Position numbers and translations under genes: made by a program. A stretch of DNA of 5,385 bases from an uncultured Oxalobacteraceae bacterium (GTDB lineage Bacteria > Pseudomonadota > Gammaproteobacteria > Burkholderiales > Burkholderiaceae), in NCBI GenBank assembly GCA_946479255.1, contig CAMLFK010000315.1:1-5385 (forward strand), given 5' to 3'. Each line of letters opens with the position of its first letter. Within the stretch, counting starts at the first letter, position 1. A model generated the notes under the pieces. That model did no database searches. It had not been told where the DNA came from and saw only the letters and a list, made by a program, of their open reading frames with translations. Of this stretch, positions 1 through 4,850 are shown one piece after another.

Positions 1-298
<298 letters not shown>

Positions 299-302
299 GG
301 CC

Positions 303-506
303 ATGATCGATATCGAAGTCAACGGGCAAGCCCATCGCGTGCCGCCACGCACCAGCTTGCGCGCGCTGCTCGAGGTGCTCGAGCTGCCGGACCAGGGGCT
401 GGCGCTGGCGGTCAACCGCAGCGTGGTGCCGCGCCAGCAATGGAGCGAGCGCGTACTGGACGCGGCTGACCGCATTGAAATCGTGCGTGCGATCGGCGGC
501 GGATGA
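303..506 (+). CDS. thiS: Sulfur carrier protein ThiS
   Basis: This 67-residue protein has the expected length of the ubiquitin-like sulfur carrier ThiS. It ends in RAIGGG, giving the obligatory C-terminal Gly-Gly. That terminus is adenylylated by ThiF, converted to a thiocarboxylate, and donates sulfur to ThiG during thiazole formation. The body fits the fold: [13 protein letters not shown] at the first strands, a helix with [11 protein letters not shown], then [18 protein letters not shown] 303 follows the thiC stop by 4 nt, and CTGAGG at the stop serves as a short Shine-Dalgarno, so coupling to thiC is likely. It sits directly before its partner thiG, the usual arrangement. No thiF or thiO/thiH lies next to it here. 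Confidence 0.95.
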   Translation: MIDIEVNGQAHRVPPRTSLRALLEVLELPDQGLALAVNRSVVPRQQWSERVLDAADRIEIVRAIGGG

Positions 507-515
507 ACTCATCTT

Positions 516-519
516 AGGA
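516..519 (+). promoter_or_regulatory. Ribosome binding site fixing the thiG start
   Basis: AGGA lies 6 nt before ATG 526. The longer in-frame reading that starts at 475 would run through the end of thiS in another frame. It would also add an N-terminal stretch unlike ThiG and has no comparable site. This supports 526 as the thiG start. Confidence 0.7.
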
Positions 520-525
520 ACTACC

Positions 526-1332
526 ATGACGAAACAAACTAGGAACGATGTACTGCGCGATGTGCTGACCATTGCGGGCAAGCCCTACGGCTCGCGCCTG
601 CTGGTTGGCAGCGGCAAGTATCGCGATCTCGCGCAAACCCGCGAGGCCACCGATGCCGCCGGCGCTGAAATCATCACGGTGGCAATCCGCCGCGTGAACA
701 TCGGGCAAGACAAAGGCGCGCCAAGCCTGCTCGACGTTTTACCGCCGGACCAGTTCACCATCCTGCCCAACACGGCAGGCTGCTACAACGCGCAAGACGC
801 GGTCTACACGCTGCAAATGGCGCGTGAACTTTTAGGCGGGCGCAAGCTCGTCAAACTGGAGGTGCTGGGCGACGAAAAAACCCTGTTCCCGCATATGCCG
901 GAAACCCTCAAGGCCGCCGAAACGCTGGTCAAGGACGGCTTCGACGTCATGGTGTATTGCAGCGACGATCCCATCCAGGCACGCATCCTGGAAGAGATCG
1001 GCTGCGTGGCCGTGATGCCGCTGGCTTCACTGATCGGCTCGGGCATGGGCATTTTGAATCCATGGAACCTGCAGCTGATCATCGAGCAGGCCAAGGTGCC
1101 GGTGCTGGTCGATGCCGGCGTGGGGACCGCGTCGGATGCCGCCATCGCCATGGAACTCGGCTGCGATGGTGTGCTCATGAACAGCGCCATTGCGGGTGCG
1201 CAGGACCCGGTGCGCATGGCGCGCGCCATGCGGCTGGCCGTGCAGGCGGGCAGGGAAGCCTACCTGGCCGGGCGCATGCCCAAGCGCTTTGCCGCCTCGC
1301 CATCGTCGCCGACGACCGGGCGGATGGCCTGA
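526..1332 (+). CDS. thiG: Thiazole synthase ThiG
   Basis: This 268-residue TIM-barrel enzyme condenses deoxyxylulose 5-phosphate, dehydroglycine and the ThiS thiocarboxylate into the thiazole phosphate of thiamin. LVGSGKY occurs near residue 27. The Schiff-base lysine is K110 in [14 protein letters not shown], with the conserved acid E112. The phosphate-binding strand and loop [14 protein letters not shown] span 163-176. [14 protein letters not shown] follows near 194, with the conserved Asp at 197, then [18 protein letters not shown]. Length and motif order are normal for the family. A longer in-frame start at 475 overlaps thiS; ATG 526 is preferred because of its well-spaced AGGA and the typical N-terminus after it. 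The gap to thiS is 19 nt and to thiD 7 nt. Two leucines (72 and 103) use TTA, a rare codon in such a GC-rich gene. Confidence 0.97.
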   Translation: MTKQTRNDVLRDVLTIAGKPYGSRLLVGSGKYRDLAQTREATDAAGAEIITVAIRRVNIGQDKGAPSLLDVLPPDQFTILPNTAGCYNAQDAVYTLQMARELLGGRKLVKLEVLGDEKTLFPHMPETLKAAETLVKDGFDVMVYCSDDPIQARILEEIGCVAVMPLASLIGSGMGILNPWNLQLIIEQAKVPVLVDAGVGTASDAAIAMELGCDGVLMNSAIAGAQDPVRMARAMRLAVQAGREAYLAGRMPKRFAASPSSPTTGRMA

Positions 1333-1339
1333 GGCGGGG

Positions 1340-2107
1340 ATGGCGCTGAACGCGATGGAAGGCAAGCGGACGCCGCAGGCAAGGCCGGACGGTACGCGCG
1401 CCACCGTGCTGGTCTTGTCCGGGCTCGATCCATCCGGCGGGGCTGGCATGGCGGCCGACCTGCTTGCCATTGCCGCCCAAGGCGCGCACGCGCTGCCGGT
1501 GGTCACCGCCTTGACCGTGCAGGACAATAACCGCGTCCATGGCGTGGTGCCGGTCGACGCGGCCCTGCTGGTGCGGCAAGTCGAGGTGCTGGCGGCCGGC
1601 ATCCGCATCGACGCGGTCAAGATCGGCATTCCCGGCTGCCGCGCCAATGCCGAGGCGATCGCGCGGCTGATCTTAATGCTGCGCGAAGGCCAGCCCGGGC
1701 TGCCGGTCGTGCTGGACCCGGTGCTGGCCAGCGGCCACGGCGATGCGCTGGCGCGCGGCAATGCCGTCGACGCCTTGGCGCCCTTGCTCGCGATTGCCAC
1801 CGTGCTGGTGCCTAACCTCGGCGAAGCGGCGGCGCTGGGACCGGTGCCATGTCCGTATGTGCTCGTCACCGGCGGCCATGGCGAGGGTCCCGAGGTCGTC
1901 AACCGCTGGGGTGCGCGCGCATGGCGATGGCCGCGCCTGCCTGGCGAATTTCACGGCAGCGGCTGCACGCTGGCGTCCAGCATCGCTGCGCGCCTGGCAT
2001 TGGGGGAGGGCATCGAAGAGGCATTCGAGCGTGCCCAGGCTTACACCCAGCGCGCACTGGCGGACTCGTTCGCCATCGCACCCGGTCAGCGCATTCCCTT
2101 GCGCTGA
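1340..2107 (+). CDS. thiD: Hydroxymethylpyrimidine / phosphomethylpyrimidine kinase ThiD (compact variant)
   Basis: This 255-residue ribokinase-fold kinase phosphorylates HMP-P to HMP-PP (and HMP to HMP-P), the pyrimidine substrate of ThiE. The N-terminal motif LSGLDPSGGAGMAADLLAI (27-45) is diagnostic, followed by PVVTALTVQDNNRV and AVKIGIPGC. VVLDPVLASGHGD (123-135) matches the DPV...SGD region. VPNLGEAAAL (157-166) matches the TPNxxEA motif. The ATP/anion-hole motif is FHGSGCTLASSIAARLA, with Cys209. Between GEAAAL and YVLVTGGHG only about six residues remain, where I recall typical ThiD having roughly twenty more, so this copy is compact. ATG 1340 follows the thiG stop by 7 nt, with GAGG just upstream. 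An alternative ATG lies at 1355. The reading frame extends further 5', but that part overlaps thiG and has no ThiD features. Confidence 0.93.
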   Translation: MALNAMEGKRTPQARPDGTRATVLVLSGLDPSGGAGMAADLLAIAAQGAHALPVVTALTVQDNNRVHGVVPVDAALLVRQVEVLAAGIRIDAVKIGIPGCRANAEAIARLILMLREGQPGLPVVLDPVLASGHGDALARGNAVDALAPLLAIATVLVPNLGEAAALGPVPCPYVLVTGGHGEGPEVVNRWGARAWRWPRLPGEFHGSGCTLASSIAARLALGEGIEEAFERAQAYTQRALADSFAIAPGQRIPLR

Positions 2108-2113
2108 TCCGAA

Positions 2114-2141
2114 TTTGAACTCACTACTTTGAACCAACTAC
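2114..2141 (+). repeat. Tandem imperfect 14-bp direct repeat in the thiD-thiE gap
   Basis: Two adjacent 14-mers, TTTGAACTCACTAC (2114-2127) and TTTGAACCAACTAC (2128-2141), match at 12 of 14 positions. They fill most of the 41-nt space between thiD and thiE. The thiS-thiG linker carries related words: GAACTCA at 505-511 and GAACTACC at 518-525. No function is known to me. Chance or a duplicated linker are the simplest explanations. Confidence 0.6.
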
Positions 2142-2148
2142 TGAAAGC

Positions 2149-2784
2149 ATGACGATGCGAGGTCTCTATTTAGTCACTCCTAATTGGGACGACACTGCCC
2201 GGATGGTCGATGTCACCGCCCGCGCGCTCGATGCCGGCGCCGCCATGGTGCAGTACCGCCACAAGGAAGCGTCGCCGGAACTGCGCCGCGAGCAGGGCGC
2301 CGCGCTGCTCGCCCTGTGCCGCCGCTACAGCCGTCCCTTCATCATCAACGATCACCTCGACCTGTGCCTGACCCTGGGCGCCGACGGCTTGCACGTGGGC
2401 GGGACCGACATGTCGGTGGCCGCAGCACGCGCGGAGCTGGGGCCGGACAAGATCGTCGGCGCCTCCTGCTACGGCGACCTCGACCTGGCGCGTGCCGCCG
2501 CCCGCGCCGGCGCCAGCTACGTGGCCTTCGGCGGCTTCTACCCGTCGCCGGTCAAGCGCTACACCTTCACCACGGCGCCCGCGATCCTGCTCGAAGCGCG
2601 CTTCGGGATCGACCTGCCGATCGTGGTAATCGGCGGCATGACGCCGGAAAACGCGGCGCCGCTGGTCGACCTGGGTGTCGACATGGTGGCGGCCATTACC
2701 AGTGTTTACGGCGCCGACGATCCGGGAGCGGCCACACGGCGCTTCGATATGCTGTTCGCACGGCAACAAAAAGGCGCTCCCTAA
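2149..2784 (+). CDS. thiE: Thiamin phosphate synthase ThiE
   Basis: This TIM-barrel enzyme of about 211 residues joins HMP-PP and thiazole phosphate to give thiamin monophosphate and pyrophosphate. Family motifs appear in order. MVQYRHKE (33-40) corresponds to the substrate-binding VQxRxK segment. PFIINDHLDLCLTLGADGLHVGGTD (63-87) contains the pyrophosphate/Mg ligands N67 and D68. KIVGASCYGDLDLARAA is followed by YVAFGGFYPSPVKRYT (124-139) and VVIGGMTPENAAPLVDLGVDMVAAITSVYGA at the end of the barrel. The start is uncertain: ATG 2149 has GAAAG only 1 nt upstream, whereas in-frame ATG 2155 sits 7 nt after that weak Shine-Dalgarno and gives MRGLYLVTP. The shorter start is at least as likely. It is the last gene of the thi run, and I see no terminator after it. 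Confidence 0.95.
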   Translation: MTMRGLYLVTPNWDDTARMVDVTARALDAGAAMVQYRHKEASPELRREQGAALLALCRRYSRPFIINDHLDLCLTLGADGLHVGGTDMSVAAARAELGPDKIVGASCYGDLDLARAAARAGASYVAFGGFYPSPVKRYTFTTAPAILLEARFGIDLPIVVIGGMTPENAAPLVDLGVDMVAAITSVYGADDPGAATRRFDMLFARQQKGAP

Positions 2785-2800
2785 TTTGTAATCCCGGCTT

Positions 2801-2806
2801 TATAAT
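2801..2806 (+). promoter_or_regulatory. Candidate -10 box for the ANTAR regulator gene
   Basis: A perfect TATAAT lies in an AT-richer patch between thiE and the regulator, giving a predicted start near 2813 and a leader of about 27 nt. No good -35 is seen: TTGTAA at 2786-2791 is only 9 nt away, and the hexamer at correct spacing (TCCCTA) is poor. It may need an activator. Because thiE has no terminator, read-through from the thi operon is also possible. Confidence 0.45.
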
Positions 2807-2839
2807 CGTTCACAATTTCGCCACAGGATTTCCCAAGCA

Positions 2840-3472
2840 ATGAACTCCGCGCCCACTGTGAAACGCCGCATCCTGATCGTCGACGACGACCCGCTTCTTT
2901 TACAATTCCTGACCGACGTGATCGGCCACGCCGGGTATGAAACGGTCTCGGCCGCATCGGGCGAGCAGGCCTTGCAACTGATTGCGGAGCGCGAGCCTGA
3001 CATGGCGCTGCTCGACATCACCATGCCGGGCATGACCGGGCTGGAACTGGCGCGCCACCTCAAGACCCACACCACGGTCCCCTTCATGTTCCTGTCCGCC
3101 ATCGGCGACAGCGAATCGACCAAGCAGGCCGCCGCCTATGGCGCGGTGGGTTACATGCTCAAGCCGGTCGATGCCGAGCGTCTCATGCCGGCCTTCGAAG
3201 CGGGCCTGGCGCGCGCCGACGACATCCGCCAGCTGCGCCGCACCGAGCACAACCTGAACGCCGCGCTGGCCGCCGGGCGCGAAACCAGCCTGGCCGTGGG
3301 CCTGTTGATGGGCAAGTTCCAGACCGACCGCAACACCGCCTTCGAGGTGCTGCGCGATCACGCCCGCTCCAGCCGGCGCAAGATCAATGAAGTGGCCGAC
3401 CAGCTGCTGGCCGCCGAAGAAACGCTGAACGCCTTGCATGCAGGATTTGCAACGCGTCTCAAAGCACGCTGA
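2840..3472 (+). CDS. Response regulator with receiver and ANTAR RNA-binding domains
   Basis: This 210-residue protein has an N-terminal receiver of about residues 10-122. ILIVDDDP supplies the acidic pocket (D15, D16), MALLDITMPGMTG the phospho-acceptor D59, FLSA the switch Ser86, and LKPVD the conserved K108 after Y105. A helical linker (125-148) leads into an ANTAR domain (about 145-195). Its AVGLLMGKF, AFEVLRDHARSS and KINEVADQLLAAEE follow the family pattern AxGILM...AF..LR..A...n.kl.dvA. ANTAR regulators such as AmiR, NasR and EutV bind paired hairpins in nascent mRNA and prevent termination when activated. Here activation would be by phosphorylation, since all receiver residues are present. 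AGGA at 2825-2828 lies 11 nt before ATG 2840. No kinase or nitrogen/amide operon lies beside it, so the target RNA and stimulus are unknown. L21 uses the rare TTA codon. Confidence 0.93.
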   Translation: MNSAPTVKRRILIVDDDPLLLQFLTDVIGHAGYETVSAASGEQALQLIAEREPDMALLDITMPGMTGLELARHLKTHTTVPFMFLSAIGDSESTKQAAAYGAVGYMLKPVDAERLMPAFEAGLARADDIRQLRRTEHNLNAALAAGRETSLAVGLLMGKFQTDRNTAFEVLRDHARSSRRKINEVADQLLAAEETLNALHAGFATRLKAR

Positions 3473-3485
3473 TCCCGCTGCTTGC

Positions 3486-3528
3486 TCGAAGAACAGCGCT
3501 GCGTTGCGGCGCCGCGACTGTTCTTTGA
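3486..3528 (+). other. Long imperfect hairpin / dyad after the ANTAR regulator gene
   Basis: TCGAAGAACAG (3486-3496) pairs with CTGTTCTTTGA (3518-3528) over 11 bp with one G-U. After a bulged A3517, CGC 3497-3499 can pair with GCG 3514-3516. Past a U-C mismatch, GCG 3501-3503 can pair with CGC 3510-3512, leaving a six-base loop TTGCGG. No T run follows on either strand, so it is not a standard intrinsic terminator. The right arm overlaps the candidate -35 at 3525-3530, so it could be an operator, a processing site or a folded 3' end of the regulator mRNA. The dyad is plainly visible; its role is inference. Confidence 0.6.
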
Positions 3529-3552
3529 CTAAAAGGCAACACTGGTTACTAT
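3525..3552 (+). promoter_or_regulatory. Candidate sigma70 promoter P1 for the downstream receiver pair
   Basis: TTGACT (3525-3530, 5 of 6 to consensus) and TACTAT (3547-3552, 4 of 6) are separated by 16 nt. The predicted start is near 3559, giving a leader of about 260 nt before the gene at 3818. The FNR-like box at 3593-3606 would then lie inside the transcribed leader, where a bound factor would block rather than activate this promoter. Confidence 0.4.
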
Positions 3553-3592
3553 TTTCGGCACGGAAACACTTTCCTCAGAATTTTGCGCTACA

Positions 3593-3606
3593 CTGATCTA
3601 CATCAA
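3593..3606. promoter_or_regulatory. FNR/ANR-type binding site
   Basis: CTGATctacATCAA matches the FNR/ANR consensus TTGAT-N4-ATCAA at 9 of 10 positions; only the first base, a weakly conserved one, differs. It lies in an intergenic AT-rich patch upstream of the receiver pair. Its centre (3599.5) is about 56 bp before the start predicted from P2, which is not one of the favoured FNR activation positions (-41.5, -61.5). Either the start site is different or the site acts otherwise. By rough counting, a 9-of-10 match is expected about 0.01 times in a gap this size. Confidence 0.5.
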
Positions 3607-3623
3607 ACCAGCAACTGGTTTTT
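3605..3623 (+). terminator. Possible weak intrinsic terminator or attenuator hairpin
   Basis: AAACCAG (3605-3611) pairs perfectly with CTGGTTT (3615-3621) around the loop CAA, and the T run continues to 3623. The stem has only three G-C pairs next to four A-T pairs, and the T run is shared with the stem, so termination would be weak. It lies after P1 and ahead of the receiver genes, the position an attenuator would occupy. It overlaps the last two bases of the FNR-like box. Confidence 0.35.
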
Positions 3624-3649
3624 AGAATTACCGACAGTGCGCCTATAAC
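3621..3649 (+). promoter_or_regulatory. Candidate sigma70 promoter P2 for the downstream receiver pair
   Basis: TTTAGA (3621-3626, 4 of 6) and TATAAC (3644-3649, 5 of 6) are spaced by 17 nt. The predicted start is near 3656, with a leader of about 160 nt. It lies immediately downstream of the FNR-like box. An alternative -10, TAGAAT, is present at 3623-3628, but it puts the box about 6 bp too close for class II activation. Confidence 0.35.
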
Positions 3650-3688
3650 CCGCTCCTGCCGCCTTCACAGCGCCGCCTTACCTCCCGC

Positions 3689-3709
3689 GGCCGATTCTGT
3701 ATCTCGGCC
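3689..3709 (+). other. GC-rich stem-loop in the leader of the receiver pair
   Basis: GGCCGA (3689-3694) pairs with TCGGCC (3704-3709) around a nine-base loop. Nothing beyond the six pairs extends it and no T run follows. A stem of this size is common by chance in GC-rich DNA, so it is recorded only as part of the leader. Confidence 0.3.
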
Positions 3710-3805
3710 CAGCTCCGCCGATTGTTCCCTGACTGTAGTGCCGTTGCGCCCTGGCTTTGCCTTGCTGCCACCTGCCGTTCAGGATTTCGATCGATTCGGT
3801 TCAGA

Positions 3806-3813
3806 AAGGAGGT
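3806..3813 (+). promoter_or_regulatory. Perfect Shine-Dalgarno deciding the start at 3818
   Basis: AAGGAGGT is fully complementary to the 16S rRNA anti-Shine-Dalgarno. Its GGAGG core lies 5 nt before ATG 3818. It overrules the longer in-frame reading from TTG 3722, and suggests strong translation of this receiver gene. Confidence 0.85.
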
Positions 3814-3817
3814 CGCG

Positions 3818-4378
3818 ATGAAAGCGACCACATACAATAAATGCAGTTCCGGCACCGGCGTGGCGCGCCGTCATGGCTGCGCCCATCTTCCCAAGCGCCG
3901 TCCCGCCCAGGCCGACACCAACGCCAACCCCAGCGACGAGGGCCCGCGCCTGACGATTACGGTGGTCGACGCGCAGTTCAACGATATTACGGATGAGGTC
4001 CATCCGGGCGCCGTGCACCGACTCGATGTTCCCTATGTATTGTTGATCGATGCCGACGGCGAAACCGCAGTGGCGCTGAGCTCGCTGCTGATGCCGGAAG
4101 CCCGCCTGATCCACGCCGGCAGCTGCGCCGAAGCGCGCCGCCTGCTGGAAACCCAGCTGTTTTCGCTGGTGATCGTCGACCCCGGCCTGCCCGATGGTGA
4201 CGCCAGCCGCATCGTTTCGGCCATCTGCAATACCCCGCTGCTGGTGTACTCGGCGCGCGAACCGGCCAGGCTCGACCAGTTGACCTATCTTCCCAAGCCC
4301 TGGACCACGCCGCGCCAGCTCTGGAGCACCATTTCCACCATGCTGGGCATTGGCAGCGGGCTGACCGCCGGAGATTGA
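3818..4378 (+). CDS. Atypical response-regulator receiver protein with N-terminal extension
   Basis: This 186-residue protein has a receiver-like domain at about residues 72-178. It is preceded by a 70-residue extension that is polar and basic at first (Cys9, His19, Cys21, His23, KRR), then RLTITVVDAQFNDITDEV. I do not recognise the extension. Receiver landmarks: YVLLIDAD (73-80) gives D78 but A79 where the second acidic Mg ligand is expected. LVIVDPGLPDGDA gives phospho-acceptor D121. LLVYSAR gives switch Ser145, and LPKPW gives K160. No output domain follows. It may be phosphorylated poorly or act as a pseudo-receiver. ATG 3818 is chosen from the perfect Shine-Dalgarno; a longer in-frame TTG start exists at 3722. 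The next gene starts one base after its stop, so the two are translationally coupled and probably function together. Its kinase is unknown. Confidence 0.85.
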   Translation: MKATTYNKCSSGTGVARRHGCAHLPKRRPAQADTNANPSDEGPRLTITVVDAQFNDITDEVHPGAVHRLDVPYVLLIDADGETAVALSSLLMPEARLIHAGSCAEARRLLETQLFSLVIVDPGLPDGDASRIVSAICNTPLLVYSAREPARLDQLTYLPKPWTTPRQLWSTISTMLGIGSGLTAGD

Positions 4379-4379
4379 G

Positions 4380-4778
4380 ATGAACGCGCTGAAAAGTATC
4401 CTGTACGTGGAAGACGACCTGCACGTCCGGACCACCGCCAAGCTGGTGCTGGAAGTCATCGGCCAGTATGAAGTGCGCGATTGCGGCAGCGGCCGCGAAG
4501 CGCTGATGGCGGCGGCCGATTTCAAGGCCGACTTGATTTTACTGGACGTCATGATGCCAGAGCTGGATGGCCTGGCCACACTCGAGATGCTGCGCCGCAT
4601 GCCCCACATGGCCGGCATTCCGGCCATGTTCGTCACCGGCCTGACCGCCAATGCCGACATCGCCAGGTATGTCGAAGCCGGCGCCATCGGGGTTATCCCG
4701 AAACCCCTGATGCCGCTGCGCCTCACGGGGCAGATCCGCTCCTTGTGGGAACAACAACCGGGAGCAATGGCCGCCTAA
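4380..4778 (+). CDS. Single-domain CheY-like response regulator
   Basis: This 132-residue stand-alone receiver has no output domain. All switch residues are in place: SILYVEDD supplies E11, D12 and D13, LILLDVMMPELDG the phospho-acceptor D56, FVTG the switch Thr86, and VIPKPL the conserved K108. The C-terminus ends soon after the last helix (SLWEQQPGAMAA). Such proteins relay phosphate or act by docking on partners, as CheY and Spo0F do. ATG 4380 lies one base beyond the upstream stop, with GGAG at 4370-4373 inside the previous gene, so translation is coupled. The natural inference is that this protein and its atypical neighbour share a kinase or form a phosphorelay, but no kinase is visible. 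An intrinsic terminator follows 22 nt after its stop. L54 uses the rare TTA codon. Confidence 0.95.
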   Translation: MNALKSILYVEDDLHVRTTAKLVLEVIGQYEVRDCGSGREALMAAADFKADLILLDVMMPELDGLATLEMLRRMPHMAGIPAMFVTGLTANADIARYVEAGAIGVIPKPLMPLRLTGQIRSLWEQQPGAMAA

Positions 4779-4790
4779 GTTTGGCCAGTT

Positions 4791-4799
4791 TGATATGAT
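4791..4799 (+). promoter_or_regulatory. Extended -10 promoter candidate for the class III ADH gene
   Basis: TGATATGAT carries a TGn extension directly before TATGAT (5 of 6 to consensus). An extended -10 can work without a -35, and none is seen at the right distance (CCGCCT at 4771-4776). Transcription would begin near 4806, inside the left arm of the terminator hairpin, leaving a leader of about 45 nt before ATG 4851. No other promoter is visible between the terminator and the gene. Confidence 0.4.
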
Positions 4800-4800
4800 G

Positions 4801-4831
4801 GAAAAGGCGCAGTAATGCGCCTTTTCTTTTT
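4801..4831 (+). terminator. Rho-independent terminator of the receiver pair
   Basis: GAAAAGGCGCA (4801-4811) pairs perfectly with TGCGCCTTTTC (4816-4826) around the tetraloop GTAA, and TTTTT follows at 4827-4831. An 11-bp stem with a GC core, a tight loop and a T run is a textbook intrinsic terminator. The A run on the left arm gives some T run in the other direction as well, but no gene converges from the right. Confidence 0.9.
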
Positions 4832-4850
4832 ACTCAAGCACGGGGACAAC

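Larger units (their letters stand above)
3473..3817. other. Gene-free regulatory interval of 345 nt
   Basis: I find no ATG on the + strand across this stretch. The minus-strand ATG that ends the CAT at 3601-3603 is followed at once by a stop codon. Composition is more AT-rich at 3521-3635 than in the surrounding genes, as expected of promoter DNA. The interval holds a long hairpin, two candidate promoters, an FNR-like box, two short hairpins and a very strong Shine-Dalgarno at its right end, each listed separately. The part from about 3650 to 3800 is GC-rich leader sequence. Confidence 0.7.

Noticed and set aside
475..525. Longer start for thiG at 475
   Set aside because: It would overlap thiS, lacks a good ribosome site and adds residues unlike ThiG. 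ATG 526 has AGGA at proper distance.
1027..1902. Minus-strand open frame of 291 codons across thiG and thiD
   Set aside because: It is antisense to two clear thiamin genes, rich in Ser/Pro/Ala/Arg with no recognisable motif. It is the expected shadow of GC-rich coding DNA.
2184..2843. Plus-strand open frame of 219 codons overlapping thiE in another frame
   Set aside because: It is Arg/Pro/Gly-rich out-of-frame translation of thiE with no ribosome binding site of its own.
3497..3517. Hexaloop hairpin tip as an ANTAR recognition element
   Set aside because: The loop TTGCGG does not fit the A-at-1, G-at-4 loop pattern, and no second matching hairpin was found nearby.
3722..3817. Longer TTG start for the atypical receiver gene
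   Set aside because: The 32 added residues look like translated leader, and the perfect Shine-Dalgarno points to ATG 3818.
3643..3855. Minus-strand 70-codon frame covering part of the intergenic gap
   Set aside because: No Shine-Dalgarno precedes it, the composition is ordinary, and its start lies inside the gene at 3818-4378. It does not explain the gap.
3779..4726. Minus-strand open frame of 315 codons opposite the two receiver genes
   Set aside because: Both + strand genes have receiver motifs, strong Shine-Dalgarno sites and a correctly placed terminator. The antisense frame has low-complexity composition and no family features.
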